From: Balamuthia mandrillaris
Taxonomy: Eukaryota > Discosea > Longamoebia > Balamuthiidae
Assembly: GCA_031835245.1 (NCBI GenBank)
Contig: JAVKOQ010000027.1
Span: 1-50,000 of the forward strand
DNA length: 50,000 nucleotides
Reading direction: 5' to 3'
Position numbers and translations under genes: made by a program
Part shown: one piece after another, positions 1 to 9,257 of the stretch
Numbering within the stretch: the stretch's first letter is position 1
Layout: each line of letters begins with the position of its first letter
Notes under the pieces: generated by a model
The model's input: only the letters and a program-made list of their open reading frames with translations
Told to the model about the DNA's origin: nothing
Databases searched by the model: none

Positions 1-1
1 G

Positions 2-211
2 ATCCGTTTCGCAAATTGCGTTGTGTTCGCCAGAGCCCGGTGGAAAGGCGTTCTCCACGCGGATGTTGACTACGTCGCAGTCGATGCGGATGACGGCAAC
101 GATGAGTCCAACGCAGCTGCCACCGTCACCATCGTCACCTACAACCAACAGGACTGCATCGACATCCCTGACCTCGGCAGCACCTCCTCCTTCTTCGCTC
201 CTCCCACCCCT
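2..211 (+). CDS. 3' part of an extracellular repeat-type protein, cut by a transposon
   Basis: One reading frame is open from the left edge and continues to the Harbinger element. Its residues include W-K-G, then DVDYVAVDADDG, then AATVTIVTY, spaced like the end of the cadherin-like or bacterial Ig-like repeats found in large surface proteins, where an aromatic-rich strand is followed by an Asp-Gly turn and a TVTI strand. After that come Thr/Ser/Pro-rich residues. The frame runs into the left terminal inverted repeat and stops inside the element at 281-283. No ATG is convincing here, so the start lies outside the window. Either the element truncated this gene, or this is one exon whose donor site I cannot see. 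The family assignment is weak because fewer than 70 residues are visible. Confidence 0.35.
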
Positions 212-243
212 GAGGGGATTACAAATTTGGGTGTAAGGCGTAA
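210..243 (+). repeat. Left terminal inverted repeat of the Harbinger element
   Basis: Begins CTGAGGGGATTACAAATTTG and ends GGCGTAA. It matches the reverse complement of 2741-2774 with two mismatches over 34 bp. The outermost bases CCCCTGAGGGG also form a short palindrome with the flank. Confidence 0.92.
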
Positions 244-365
244 CACTGGGCTTACGCCATTTTATTTTTTTTGCCAACCGTAACAAACTCGCGTCCGGCG
301 TAAGGCGGAAAAAGCTTACGCCACGGCGTAAATATTTGTTGTGGCAGTAAAGAAGAAAATCTTTG

Positions 366-1172
366 TTAGAGATGATTTTTGCTGCGGTCAAAAAAGGCTG
401 CAAATGATCCTAGTGCCTCACGTATAGCAGCTTCGGTTTTCCTGCTTTCCTCTAGGTACTCAAGCTGGGCCTTGGCAAGTTTGGTAATTATTTCACGTGA
501 TTCCCTTGCTTGCTTGGCCTCCATCTCTGCTTCTTTCAGCCTTCTTTCTCTCTCTTTTGCCCTTTCTTTGGCTGCGTCCTCCACATCTTTCTTTGCTTCT
601 GCAATCTTCTTCTTTTTGGCACTATCGAGAACAGATTCTGACTTCTCCAGCTTCGTGATGATCTGTCTGGCCTCCTCTCTCTCCGCCATCAGTTGTTGAA
701 CCGTTGTTGCATGAGCTTCCTCCAGGCGGCGTTGCTTTGGTGCTGACTTGCCCAGCAAGCTCTGGCGATCAAACTCGGGGGGTTCCCAGTTTGAATTGTA
801 AAGGGTACTCTTTTTCCCCTTCAAGGTGCTATAGTGCTTGGCCACAGCTTTGCCATCACGTACTTTATTGCACAAGTGCAAACGCTGAAGTTGTTCTAGC
901 ATAAATTCCCACTTACCCTTTCCATGCTTTTCTATTAATTTGAGAAGTGTAAAGCTCTCTTGCCATGTCCAAGCAGGGCTACGGCCAGTTGATCTTCTCT
1001 TTCTTTTTGTCCCTCTCTTTTCTGCTGTGCTTGGTTTTGGTGCTTCCTTCTCCTTCTCTTCCTCTTTCTCCTCTTCCTCCTCCTCTTTTTCTTCCTCCTC
1101 TTCCTCTTCTGTCTCTACCTCTACTTCCTCTTCCTCTTCTGTTTCCTTTTGTTTTTCTCGTTGATCCTTCAT
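366..1172 (-). CDS. Myb/SANT-like accessory protein of the Harbinger element
   Basis: An uninterrupted 268-residue frame. Residues 1-45 are an almost pure Glu/Lys tract, followed by a basic stretch around residue 55 (KRGTKRKRRS) that could be a nuclear signal. A SANT/Myb-like helix-turn-helix follows (about residues 65-135), with the tryptophans in PAWTWQES, KGKWEFML and SNWEPPEF. The C-terminal half is a long charged helix, probably a coiled coil (about 145-260). In known PIF/Harbinger elements the companion Myb-like protein binds the subterminal repeats and recruits the transposase; that role is inferred here from position and fold. The start at 1172 is the first ATG, and the gene faces away from the transposase across a 261-bp shared promoter region. 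Confidence 0.85.
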   Translation of the reverse strand: MKDQREKQKETEEEEEVEVETEEEEEEEKEEEEEEKEEEKEKEAPKPSTAEKRGTKRKRRSTGRSPAWTWQESFTLLKLIEKHGKGKWEFMLEQLQRLHLCNKVRDGKAVAKHYSTLKGKKSTLYNSNWEPPEFDRQSLLGKSAPKQRRLEEAHATTVQQLMAEREEARQIITKLEKSESVLDSAKKKKIAEAKKDVEDAAKERAKERERRLKEAEMEAKQARESREIITKLAKAQLEYLEESRKTEAAIREALGSFAAFFDRSKNHL

Positions 1173-1300
1173 TGCTTACTGTTTGTTGGTGTGGCACTGT
1201 TTTTTCAAGTACAAAATAAAAAAAGAGTGTTTATATTTTATTTGTTGACTGTATGAAAAAAGAATAATAATAAAATAAAAATGAAGGAAACAATGTTTTA

Positions 1301-1415
1301 AAAAAAAGGCAAAGCTTTCCTCTTGAGGAAAACATAGGAAAAAACAATCATAAAACAAAAGAATAATTATAGAATGAAAAAGAAAAAAAGGCAAAGCTTT
1401 CCTCTTGAGGAAAAC
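1301..1415 (+). repeat. Two identical 33-bp direct repeats in the divergent promoter of the Harbinger element
   Basis: 1301-1333 and 1383-1415 are identical. Each holds the small inverted repeat TTTCCTC/GAGGAAA separated by two bases. They lie in the only noncoding space between the two transposon genes, so they could be binding sites controlling both, although simple duplication would look the same. Confidence 0.85.
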
Positions 1416-1433
1416 GTTTCATAGCACAAAAGA

Positions 1434-2606
1434 ATGAAAAGAAAAAAGACCAGAGAAGGGAGAAAAAGAAGAGAGAACAAAAAGCATGGAAAGAAACGCA
1501 CAAGAAGAGTTAACGAAAGTTATTGCAGGCCTTTGCCAGTTGTTGCTATCATTGCTGGCAAGACAACGAAAGCAGTGTTGCTATCATTGCTGGCAAGACA
1601 ACGAAAGCAGCAGTTAATGCTTGCACTATGGTTCAACTTTTTGGAGGAGCAAGAAAAAAAAATAAGACGTTGGCGATGGAAATTAGGAAAGAGGAAGCGA
1701 AGAGAAAAGACAACAACAGAGAGAAAGAAACAAAAGACAAGAGGAACAATCAATGTCTTTGAACACCAGGGGTTTGAGCTTTACCCAGAAACAGGGCTCT
1801 ATCCAGAACAGTTCTATGATTTGTTAGCCAAGGTGGAACCACTGATATGTCAACCACGAACAGCAGCAAATGTTGGCCGTGTCACTCAAACGATGATGAC
1901 AACAGAGACTCGCTTGGTGATGGTCCTCAACTGGCTTCGTGAAGGGGGCACCTATCGAAGACTTGCACGACTGTATGGAGTAAACAAGGCCTTCGTTAGT
2001 AGAGAAATTCACCACATCATCCCCCTCTTGTATGCCACTCTGGACGAGATTCAACGCCCCTCGCGTTGGCCCACTTACTCCTTCTTCACTGTCAAGATAG
2101 CTGGAGCAATTGACTGCACTGCCCATTTTCGAAATCGTGTTCATCCAAAGCAAGCCAACTATTACCGACGTGACAAGCGAGGCTTCCTACTAACAGCGCA
2201 GGTTGTTACCTCCCTGGAAGGTGTTTTGTTAGATGTGCACTTTGCGCTTGGCCATAACAATGATCAAGGAACGTATGCACTTACCGGGATGAGAGCTTTT
2301 CTTCAAGGCAACGGACTAAAGCTACTTGCAGACGGAGGATACAAAGACGTCGTCAGCCTAGTGTGCCCTGATGACAAGAAAGGCCGCTCTTGGAACAACC
2401 AACAAAAGGCGCTGCGCTCTGTTGTGGAAGTGGCGATCGGCATGGTTCAGCACTATTCCTATGCTGCGCAAAAAGCTCAACAAACTCCTGAGCTTCAAGC
2501 ACTCGCCCTTATGTGCTGCTATCAACTCGCCAACATCAACCTCAAGCGCTTTCCTCTTCGTCAGCTCCCCCCTCCTTCTTCTGCCATCTCCCTTGTTGAA
2601 GACTAA
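1434..2606 (+). CDS. Harbinger (DDE_Tnp_4 type) transposase
   Basis: A 390-codon frame with the features of HARBI1-like transposases. There is a basic N-terminal region, then a conserved middle part starting near residue 110 (FEHQGFELYPETGLYPEQFY) and a helix-turn-helix-like segment (TYRRLARLYGVNKAFVSREI). The three catalytic acids are D227 in GAIDCTAH, D300 in LADGGY and E332 in VVEVAIG. The order and the roughly 32-residue spacing between the second D and the E fit the family. The true start is uncertain: an in-frame ATG at 1617 (MLALWFNFLEE) begins just after a 35-bp tandem duplication (1541-1610) and close to where family similarity seems to start. Nothing interrupts the frame, so the enzyme could be active. 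The stop is about 135 bp from the right inverted repeat. Confidence 0.92.
   Translation: MKRKKTREGRKRRENKKHGKKRTRRVNESYCRPLPVVAIIAGKTTKAVLLSLLARQRKQQLMLALWFNFLEEQEKKIRRWRWKLGKRKRREKTTTERKKQKTRGTINVFEHQGFELYPETGLYPEQFYDLLAKVEPLICQPRTAANVGRVTQTMMTTETRLVMVLNWLREGGTYRRLARLYGVNKAFVSREIHHIIPLLYATLDEIQRPSRWPTYSFFTVKIAGAIDCTAHFRNRVHPKQANYYRRDKRGFLLTAQVVTSLEGVLLDVHFALGHNNDQGTYALTGMRAFLQGNGLKLLADGGYKDVVSLVCPDDKKGRSWNNQQKALRSVVEVAIGMVQHYSYAAQKAQQTPELQALALMCCYQLANINLKRFPLRQLPPPSSAISLVED
1541..1610 (+). repeat. 35-bp perfect tandem duplication inside the transposase frame
   Basis: 1541-1575 is repeated exactly at 1576-1610. Because 35 is not a multiple of three, the two copies are read in different frames (VAIIAGKTTKA, then VLLSLLARQRKQ). 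The duplication therefore decides which upstream sequence is joined to the transposase. Confidence 0.9.
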
Positions 2607-2740
2607 AAATAAAAAATTAAATATTTTTCAGGCTTACGCCTTACGCGAGTTTGCAACACTTTTCGGTTTTTTTTTTTTTTCGGCGTAACACAAAATCCTT
2701 ACGCCGCCACCTGACTGCACCGGCGTAAGGATTTTTATCA

Positions 2741-2774
2741 TTACGCCTTGCACCCAAATTTGTAAACCCCTCAG
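2741..2774 (-). repeat. Right terminal inverted repeat of the Harbinger element
   Basis: Read on the minus strand it begins CTGAGGGGTTTACAAATTTG and ends GGCGTAA, pairing with 210-243. The two differences are A to T at the ninth base and T to C near the middle. Confidence 0.92.
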
Positions 2775-2844
2775 TGCGCACAACACAACGTCAACAAAAG
2801 GGAAACAAAAAAAGAGAAAAGAGCCGAGACGGTCGGACACGGAC

Positions 2845-4069
2845 ATGGAGAGTTGGCGGGGAGGCAAGAAGGTGGCGCTTCTGTTGGTTGGTTTGTTTTT
2901 GCTCGTGTCAGTCACTGTGGAACAACAACCACAAGAAGAACTTCGACTGGAAGGCAAAAACTATGTGGCAGTATTTCCGGAACGGTATCCCGCTCTGAGG
3001 CTCTACCCCAAAGACCCACAGACAGGCCAAGTGTACACAGACCACTACTTCTTGCTGGAGGTGGAGTATTCCGAAGAGAAGGCCGATTGTTGGTGTTGTC
3101 ATAACCCGGCCATGCCTCTCATCAGCGCTACTATCGACTGCAACAAAACAAACAAGTTGGTCCAGACGGATCTTAGGACTATAAATTGGACTACCTCATG
3201 GGACCCAGTCGTACCCCAACGTCTGATCTGGAGAAGCGTTGACTGGGTTGGTGACGCTGAGCTTTTAGCCATTTACGAAGCTAATCCTGAAGAAAGAACG
3301 GTTCCTCTGAGGTAACTTTAGTTTTGTTGCTCTCTAAAGCCGAAATACTTTTTATTCACCACAAAAAAACCACTTCAGCAATGGGCAAAAAGAACGAAAC
3401 TTGACGGTCAGTGCGAATAGCGTCAAATTTAGCGTACAGGTCAACAACTACAACGCAGTTCAACTCAGCGATGAAGAGCAAGAGCAAAAGTACTTCGCCA
3501 TTGCGTTTTACTTCTTGGCGTCGTTGAACAGAGAAGTCTACTGGACAGAGTGGGGCGCCTTCGAGCCAGACCTCGCCGGCATCAAGTCGCCTTACCAGGT
3601 GCCTTTGCGGATCCGAACGTTAGAACCACCGTTCCTCAACGTGACGTTCCTGCAAGCATTGTTCAACATGGCGGAACCCCCGAGCGTCTCCAAAGAGATT
3701 AACCCGAATGATACGTCCGAATGGGGCTTCGAGTACGTTGATCTCTATCAAGATGATCCCTACTTCATGCATGAAGGAGTAAGGACGGGGCAACGCCTCC
3801 ATGTGGTCTATCCGGCTGGTCAAAACATATTCTACGATCCTGACATCTCCATCCTGTTCGATGATGTCGGCGGTGAACAGACGGATGAAGGGGACGATGG
3901 TGACGAAGATACAGGCCGCATCATAGGCATTGTGGTTGGGGTTTTGTTGGGAGCACTATTGCTGTTATTTGTTGCAGGTGCCATCACCTTGGTCGTCCTG
4001 AAATATGTGCGCCCTAAACAAAATTTGGAGGAGTTGGGTGCTAGTTCTGGAACTGTTAACTTTAATTGA
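2845..4069 (+). CDS. Type I membrane glycoprotein, unknown function
   Basis: Two exons, 2845-3311 and 3379-4069, joined across a 67-bp GT-AG intron in phase 2, giving 385 residues. Residues 5-25 form a signal peptide (KKVALLLVGLFLLVSVTV). The ectodomain has five N-glycosylation sequons (NKT, NWT, NLT, NVT, NDT) and a CWCC motif near residue 82. An acidic stalk (about 320-335) precedes one transmembrane helix (IIGIVVGVLLGALLLLFVAG), and the cytoplasmic tail is only about 20 residues. This gives a plasma-membrane or endolysosomal type I topology. I do not recognise a named ectodomain family. The Harbinger element ends 70 bp upstream of the ATG, so it sits in or next to the promoter. Confidence 0.8.
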
Positions 4070-4125
4070 GCAGAAGTTTAACATTGTGTGCATGCTACTG
4101 TACATTCTTCTTTCCTTGCGGTTGG

Positions 4126-4815
4126 TTATATGTGTGTCTTGACTTTGACTACAACAACGCCTCCATTCTCCTTGAAGTGATATCCACGTTCAGTTAAGTA
4201 GTTTATCACCGCTGGTTTAATCCTTGGTTGTTTTCAACTCGTCAGCCCAGAAGCAGAGAAGCAGAGAAGAGAAGAAAGGCGTCGTACCGAGCGATACCAT
4301 GCTCAGAGTGATTGCCAATGCCTGTTATCACAGAAAGGTATGGTGCTCCATCGCTATGCCGCAGCCCACCTCTCCGGCCACGTTGATAGGCGACCGCATG
4401 CGCCGTCAACAATCGCTCTAACAACTGCAATGCAGCTGCCACATGTAAGCCATGCATGTCCACCGAGGAAGGCACGTTGATGATAGAGGGTGGAGGAGAG
4501 GAAGGTGAAAGAGAAGGAGCAGGAAACATAGCCTCACAAATTTGGTTGTGGGCTTCTTGAATCTTTCTGTCGTACTCCCTTCCTTTGCGCGAAAACTCAG
4601 CGGCTGCCTTTCCATCTCCTCTCAGATAGGCACGCGTTGCCTCCATAAAGTATCTTTTTCTTACTTCAGCATAGGACAGTGCCAACTGACGATAATCGCT
4701 GGCACTTTTCTTTTCACTGTTCAAAAAACAAACATAAGAATGAGAAAATATTGAAGCGAGAGTGAGAGAGAGTGAGAGAGTGAGAGAGTGAGAGAGAGAG
4801 AGCGAGCGAGAGAGC

Positions 4816-4864
<49 letters not shown>

Positions 4865-6876
4865 CGAGATATCCAGTACCAAGGGTCACTGCGATTACGA
4901 TTGCGCTTGGATCTGCCACGTACAACCTGGAACTGCTGTTGCTTTCTTCGCTCAATTCTCAATTGCTTACGTTGTTGACGACGACGGTCTTCTACTTGAA
5001 GCTCTTTACTTAGCTGTTGTGCCAATGCTAAATCTTTCTCAAACGTGGTCGAGTTTGCTTCTCGTTTTGTTTCTTCAGTTGTTTTTGCTTGTCTCATTGC
5101 TGCTGTGACGTATGGTGAAGCGGAGAAAGAAGAGGGCAAAGTAGATGTGTTGCGATGAGCCATCATAGCATTGGGATAGAGCGAACAAAGAGCCGAGATG
5201 GTCTTGCTCAAGTTCAACTGGTTGAACAAAAAAACTGATTCCAGAATCTCTGGATCGATGCAACGACCATACTGATCCACTAACTGCTGCAACTTTAACT
5301 TGGACGATAAGTCCGTCACTGAGTAGTTGCCATCAACTGCTTTGGGGTCCTCCCTCTGTGCTTCTGCTGATACAGCAGAAGGAAAAACGTATTGGTATCT
5401 CCGTTGAACAACTTGTGGGCCACTGGTGATAGAAGCAGACGAAGAAAAGGTGGACCACAACCCAGCGTTAAGCCGCTTCGTGCTATGTCCTTCAAAGTTA
5501 TTCCTTGGGGGTGTCATCGCGTCCGTTGTTGCATAGTTGCTGTTGTTATTAAGGGCTGCCTCTCCCTTCTCTTGCTCCGAAACAGGAAGAAGGGCATCTA
5601 TGGTGGCCTTCAAGTCGTCATTGTGGTGTTCCAAAACCAGTGCTAGGTTTGAACGATCCAACCACGGAAACATCTCCGCCAAAAGACGCAGATTACTCAT
5701 GAAGTCGCCCCCACTATCTGTCCCTTCCTGTTGTTGTTGATCGCAAGAGAGAAGTTGTGCCTCACCTTGCTCGGTCTCTTCGCTGCCTTCTAGTTGTTCT
5801 TCGTCTATTTCATATGCTTCTTCGTCTTCCTCATCGTCTTCTTCCACAGCTTCTTCAAGCTGTTGGTTTTCGTTGTCTTCTGCAATACTAGACAAAGTGA
5901 TGAGACATTCGATTGTTCGTTCCAAGTCACATGCGTTCTCCTCGTAAAGGCTTCGAAGAAGCTCTGCCTCAAACTCAGAAAACATCGACTGGATAAACTT
6001 CAATCTAGCTTCCAACATATCATCTTCGTCATCTTCTTGTCCCCTTTCTTCTGCTTTCTCTTTCAAATCTTTTCCTTTCGCTTCACTCCGTTGTTCTGCA
6101 ACGTCAACTTCCTGTGCTTCTCCCTTTATAGTTTGTTTTGTTGCTTCCTCTTTCTCATCAACTTCGTTGTTATGTGGCTGTGTCTCTTCTGTAGTTGTCT
6201 TCTCTCCAACGATACACGTGTCTTCGCTTCCTTCTTTAATGCTTGTCACCTCTTCTCCTGCCTCTCGTTCATTTTCTCCTTCTCCTCCATTCGCTTTTCC
6301 TTTTCTTCCTCGTCTTCGTCGTCTGCGTTTGTCTTTTTGTGGAGGCAACGCAGAGCCTCCCTGTTGTTCCCTCTGTTGTAGCCGCCGGGCAAGAAAGGCG
6401 TCTTCTCTTTCTTGCAGTTCCAGCTTTGTCTTCTCTTCCCTCTCCATCTGTTGCAGCAACGCCATGGCTACTTCTTCGTCCGTTAACAGCTTCTTGTCCT
6501 GGTCGTTCTCTTCTAGTGCTTGGTCGTCCTCGTTGGGTTTCGACTTCTTATCGAGCGCTCCCTCTGAACATGCCAAGTGATCCGCTTTCTCCTTCTCAAA
6601 GTTGAGCTCTTCCAATTCTTCCAAAGCTTTCTCCACTTGAAATTGGTGCTGAGCAAAGACCGCTTTTACTACCGTTTTTTCCAGGAACGGAAACATGTCG
6701 CAGAGAGATGCCTCCATTTGGGGTATGTTGATGATCACCGTTTTCTTCCCGCCGACGGCCATCACTTCTGCTGTCTCGTCGTCCACCATCAGAAAGCCAC
6801 CACCTTCTTTCTTCTTGTTACGCTGTTGATTGCTGGCACGTCTCTGTCTGCCTTTCTTCGATCGTCTGCTCGACAT
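4126..6876 (-). CDS. Multi-CUE, DUF1771 and Smr domain protein
   Basis: Three exons read right to left: 4880-6876, 4288-4716 and 4126-4222, totalling 840 residues. There are four CUE-like ubiquitin-binding helical segments, at roughly residues 54-94 (CDMFPFLEKTVV), 290-330 (IQSMFSEFEAELL), 395-432 (LAEMFPWLDRSNL) and 530-570, separated by highly charged linkers. DUF1771 follows (about 667-735), then an Smr domain with DMHGLHVAAA (from residue 752), VITGIGNHSEHG and ENGGVVVV. CUE plus DUF1771 plus Smr is the architecture of N4BP2/CUEDC-type and plant CID-type proteins; Smr domains can be endonucleases that cleave RNA at stalled ribosomes, with CUE domains reading ubiquitin. The last exon is only 97 bp but completes the Smr fold (KPAVINYLTERG), which supports the 65-bp second intron. 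The first intron is a (CT)n microsatellite. Confidence 0.86.
4764..4862. repeat. (GA)n microsatellite in intron 1 of the Smr gene
   Basis: Imperfect GAGAGT, GAGC and GA units; on the gene's own strand this is a CT tract ahead of the acceptor. Confidence 0.85.
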
Positions 6877-7564
6877 TTTTTGACTTTTCCTGCGTTGGTT
6901 GAGGGAAAACTCTAAACTCCAAAAAACGAATCCTGGATCCTGGATTTGATTCCAATTGATGAGATTAACAAACTGCCTGTTCGTGTACTTCTGTTCTTCT
7001 TCGGTAACTTCTTTCTTTCTAACACTATTTTGCTGAGAATTAAGGGGTAACCTTACGCTAAAGAACTATGTCTCCCTCTAAACGACTATTCTCTGTGGAC
7101 CAATTCTGTAGCTCTCCATAGCACAAATTTCAAACAAAAAAGGAAATAAAATTGAGACTCGAGGTATGTGAAAGAAACGTCCTGAATGGGAGACCCGGTT
7201 ACCCCAATTCTTTTCAGGACAACATAAGGAAGCGGAAATCCTCGTTCGTTGTCCTAATTCCTAAATGAATGAAGCGCGGTAATGAGTAACGGCCATATGC
7301 GTGCCTTATGTAACATAAAAGAACAAGTGTTTTAGGTTACGCCTCACTCATAAAAACGGTGTGCGGGAAAGAGGAATAGCAGTATCGGGCGGTGCAAGTC
7401 TCCGCGAAAAAAAAAAAAAAAACAGCAGCTGCTCTCGCTCTTTTATTGACAAAAAGTGCCAGGTCAGGAGGAAGAAGATACGAGGGTAACTTTGAGCTGT
7501 TGGGCTAAAATAAAGATAAAATAATTATAGGAAGCTTTGTTCGGCTTAACGGGAAGAAACAATA
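6877..7564. other. Divergent intergenic region
   Basis: 688 bp between the oppositely transcribed Smr and G-alpha genes, so both promoters should lie here. I see no open frame of note, no tRNA fold and no clear TATA box. An A-run of about 17 bp at 7410 is the only repeat. Confidence 0.5.
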
Positions 7565-9216
7565 ATGGGCGCCTGCGCTTCTCAACCGACTACTCCCGAA
7601 CAAAAAGTAGCGGCACAAAACTCCAAAAAGATCGACCAAGATATACAAAAGGACAAAAAGAGTCTGTTCCGCTTCCACCACCCCTTGCTTTCTTCTTTCT
7701 TTTTCTCTTTCTCCTCTCGGCATCTCTCTCATCTTCGCTGTTCATCCTTTTATTTCTCTTTTAAATATTTGTTTTGAAAAACAACCAAAACTAACAAAGA
7801 ACCACAGAGAATGCCAGAGAAGTGAAGCTGTTGCTGCTGGGCACCGGCGCTTCCGGCAAAAGCACGGTCGCCAAACAGATGCAAATCATTTACCTCAACG
7901 GTTTCGCGGAGGAAGAGAAGAAGGACTACAAACGGCTCTGTCAGCTCAACATCGCCGTCAACATGCAGGCCCTCCTTGGCGGCATGAAGAAGCTCTCCAT
8001 TTCTTTGGCCGATTCCTCTTTGTCTGTGCGTTTTTCCTCTCTCTCGCTCTCGCCATCCCTCTCTCCCTCTTTCTCTTTCGTTTTCGTTTATTTCTCATTT
8101 TGTTGTTTCTTTCCCGACGTGGTATCGTGTTAAAGTCTGAGGCGGACGTGATAAGTTTTATAGACGTGAATGACGAAAACTTTGAGTTGAGCAAAGCCAG
8201 TCTGGACAGCATAAAGCGGCTGTGGGAGGATGATGGCGTTCAAACTGCCTACAAACGTTCCAACGAGTTTTCTTGCAGCGACAATATCGACTAGTACTTA
8301 TTTCTTTCCCTTTGTTTCTCCTCTTACCTCTGTTCTTGGATTACCTTTGGTCATAGCTATTTGCCCTTTTTTTTTTGTCATCTTCTTCGTTCCCTTCTTG
8401 TTCTTGTTCTTGTTCTTGTTCTTGTTCTTGTTCATGTGCTTCTTCTTCTTGTTCTTCTTCTTCTTCTTCTTCTTCTTCTTGTTCTTGTTCTTCTTGTTCT
8501 TCTTGTTCTTCTTGTTCTTCTTCTTCTTCTTCTTCTTCTTCTTCTTCTTCTTCTTCTTCTTGTGCTTCTTCCTGTCGTCTTCTTCTTCCTCGTCGTCTTC
8601 TTCTTCCCCCTCTCTCTCTTTCCAGCTCTTTCAGTTGACATGATTGCATTTAGCTTCTTCACAGACATGGACCGATTCTTGAAGTCGGACTACGTTGTTT
8701 CAACGGAGGACATTTTGAGGGCTAGGAAGAAGACAACCGGCGTTTTGGAGATCTTCTTCTCAAACGGTGATCTTGATTTTAGGTCGGTTCATTTCTTTTT
8801 TTCTTCCTTTTGACTTTTCTTTTTTTCTCTCCCACTCGCTACTGCTTTGCCACTGTTTGGTCTGCTTTTTGACCAACAAACAACCTACCAAAACCTCCAT
8901 ACAAAGACTGGTGGATGTGGGAGGACAAAGAAACGAACGAAGGAAATGGATTCACTGCTTCGAGGACGTGACGGCGATCATCTATGTGGCTGCATTGAGC
9001 GAATACGATCAAGTTTTGGAGGAGGAAGAGAGCGTGAACCGGATGCAAGAGTCGCTCGAACTGTTCGAAGACACCATCAACAACGCGTGGTTCCAAGAAA
9101 CTCCCATCATTCTTTTCTTGAACAAGAAGGATATCTTTGAGGAAAAGCTTGCCGAGAAGGACCCTGCTGACTATATTAACGTTCGTTTCTCTCTCCCTCT
9201 CTATTTATTGTTTATC

Positions 9217-9257
<41 letters not shown>

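Larger units (their letters stand above)
210..2774 (+). mobile_element. PIF/Harbinger DNA transposon, apparently complete
   Basis: A 2565-bp element bounded by inverted repeats at 210-243 and 2741-2774. It carries two divergently placed genes: a Myb/SANT-like accessory protein on the minus strand (366-1172) and a DDE transposase on the plus strand (1434-2606). This two-gene layout is characteristic of PIF/Harbinger elements, in which the Myb-like protein helps the transposase bind DNA and enter the nucleus. The catalytic D, D and E are all present. Both ends carry a dense array of the 7-mer TTACGCC or its complement. I could not see a clean 3-bp target duplication (the family usually uses TWA): the bases next to the repeats are CCC on the left and TGC on the right. 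The element lies 70 bp before the start codon of the next gene. Confidence 0.9.

Noticed and set aside
207-2777. A 3-bp target duplication CTG/CAG around the Harbinger element
   Set aside because: The two triplets are complements, not the same sequence on one strand, so they belong to the inverted repeat and are not a duplication.
5794-6381. 195-residue plus-strand frame rich in Phe, Cys and Leu
   Set aside because: It is the antisense of the charged linker of the CUE/Smr protein; no domain and biased composition.
8341-8649. Glu, Arg, Ser and Leu homopolymer frames on both strands
   Set aside because: They come from the TTC/TTCTTG repeat in a G-alpha intron, whose borders are fixed by the protein family.
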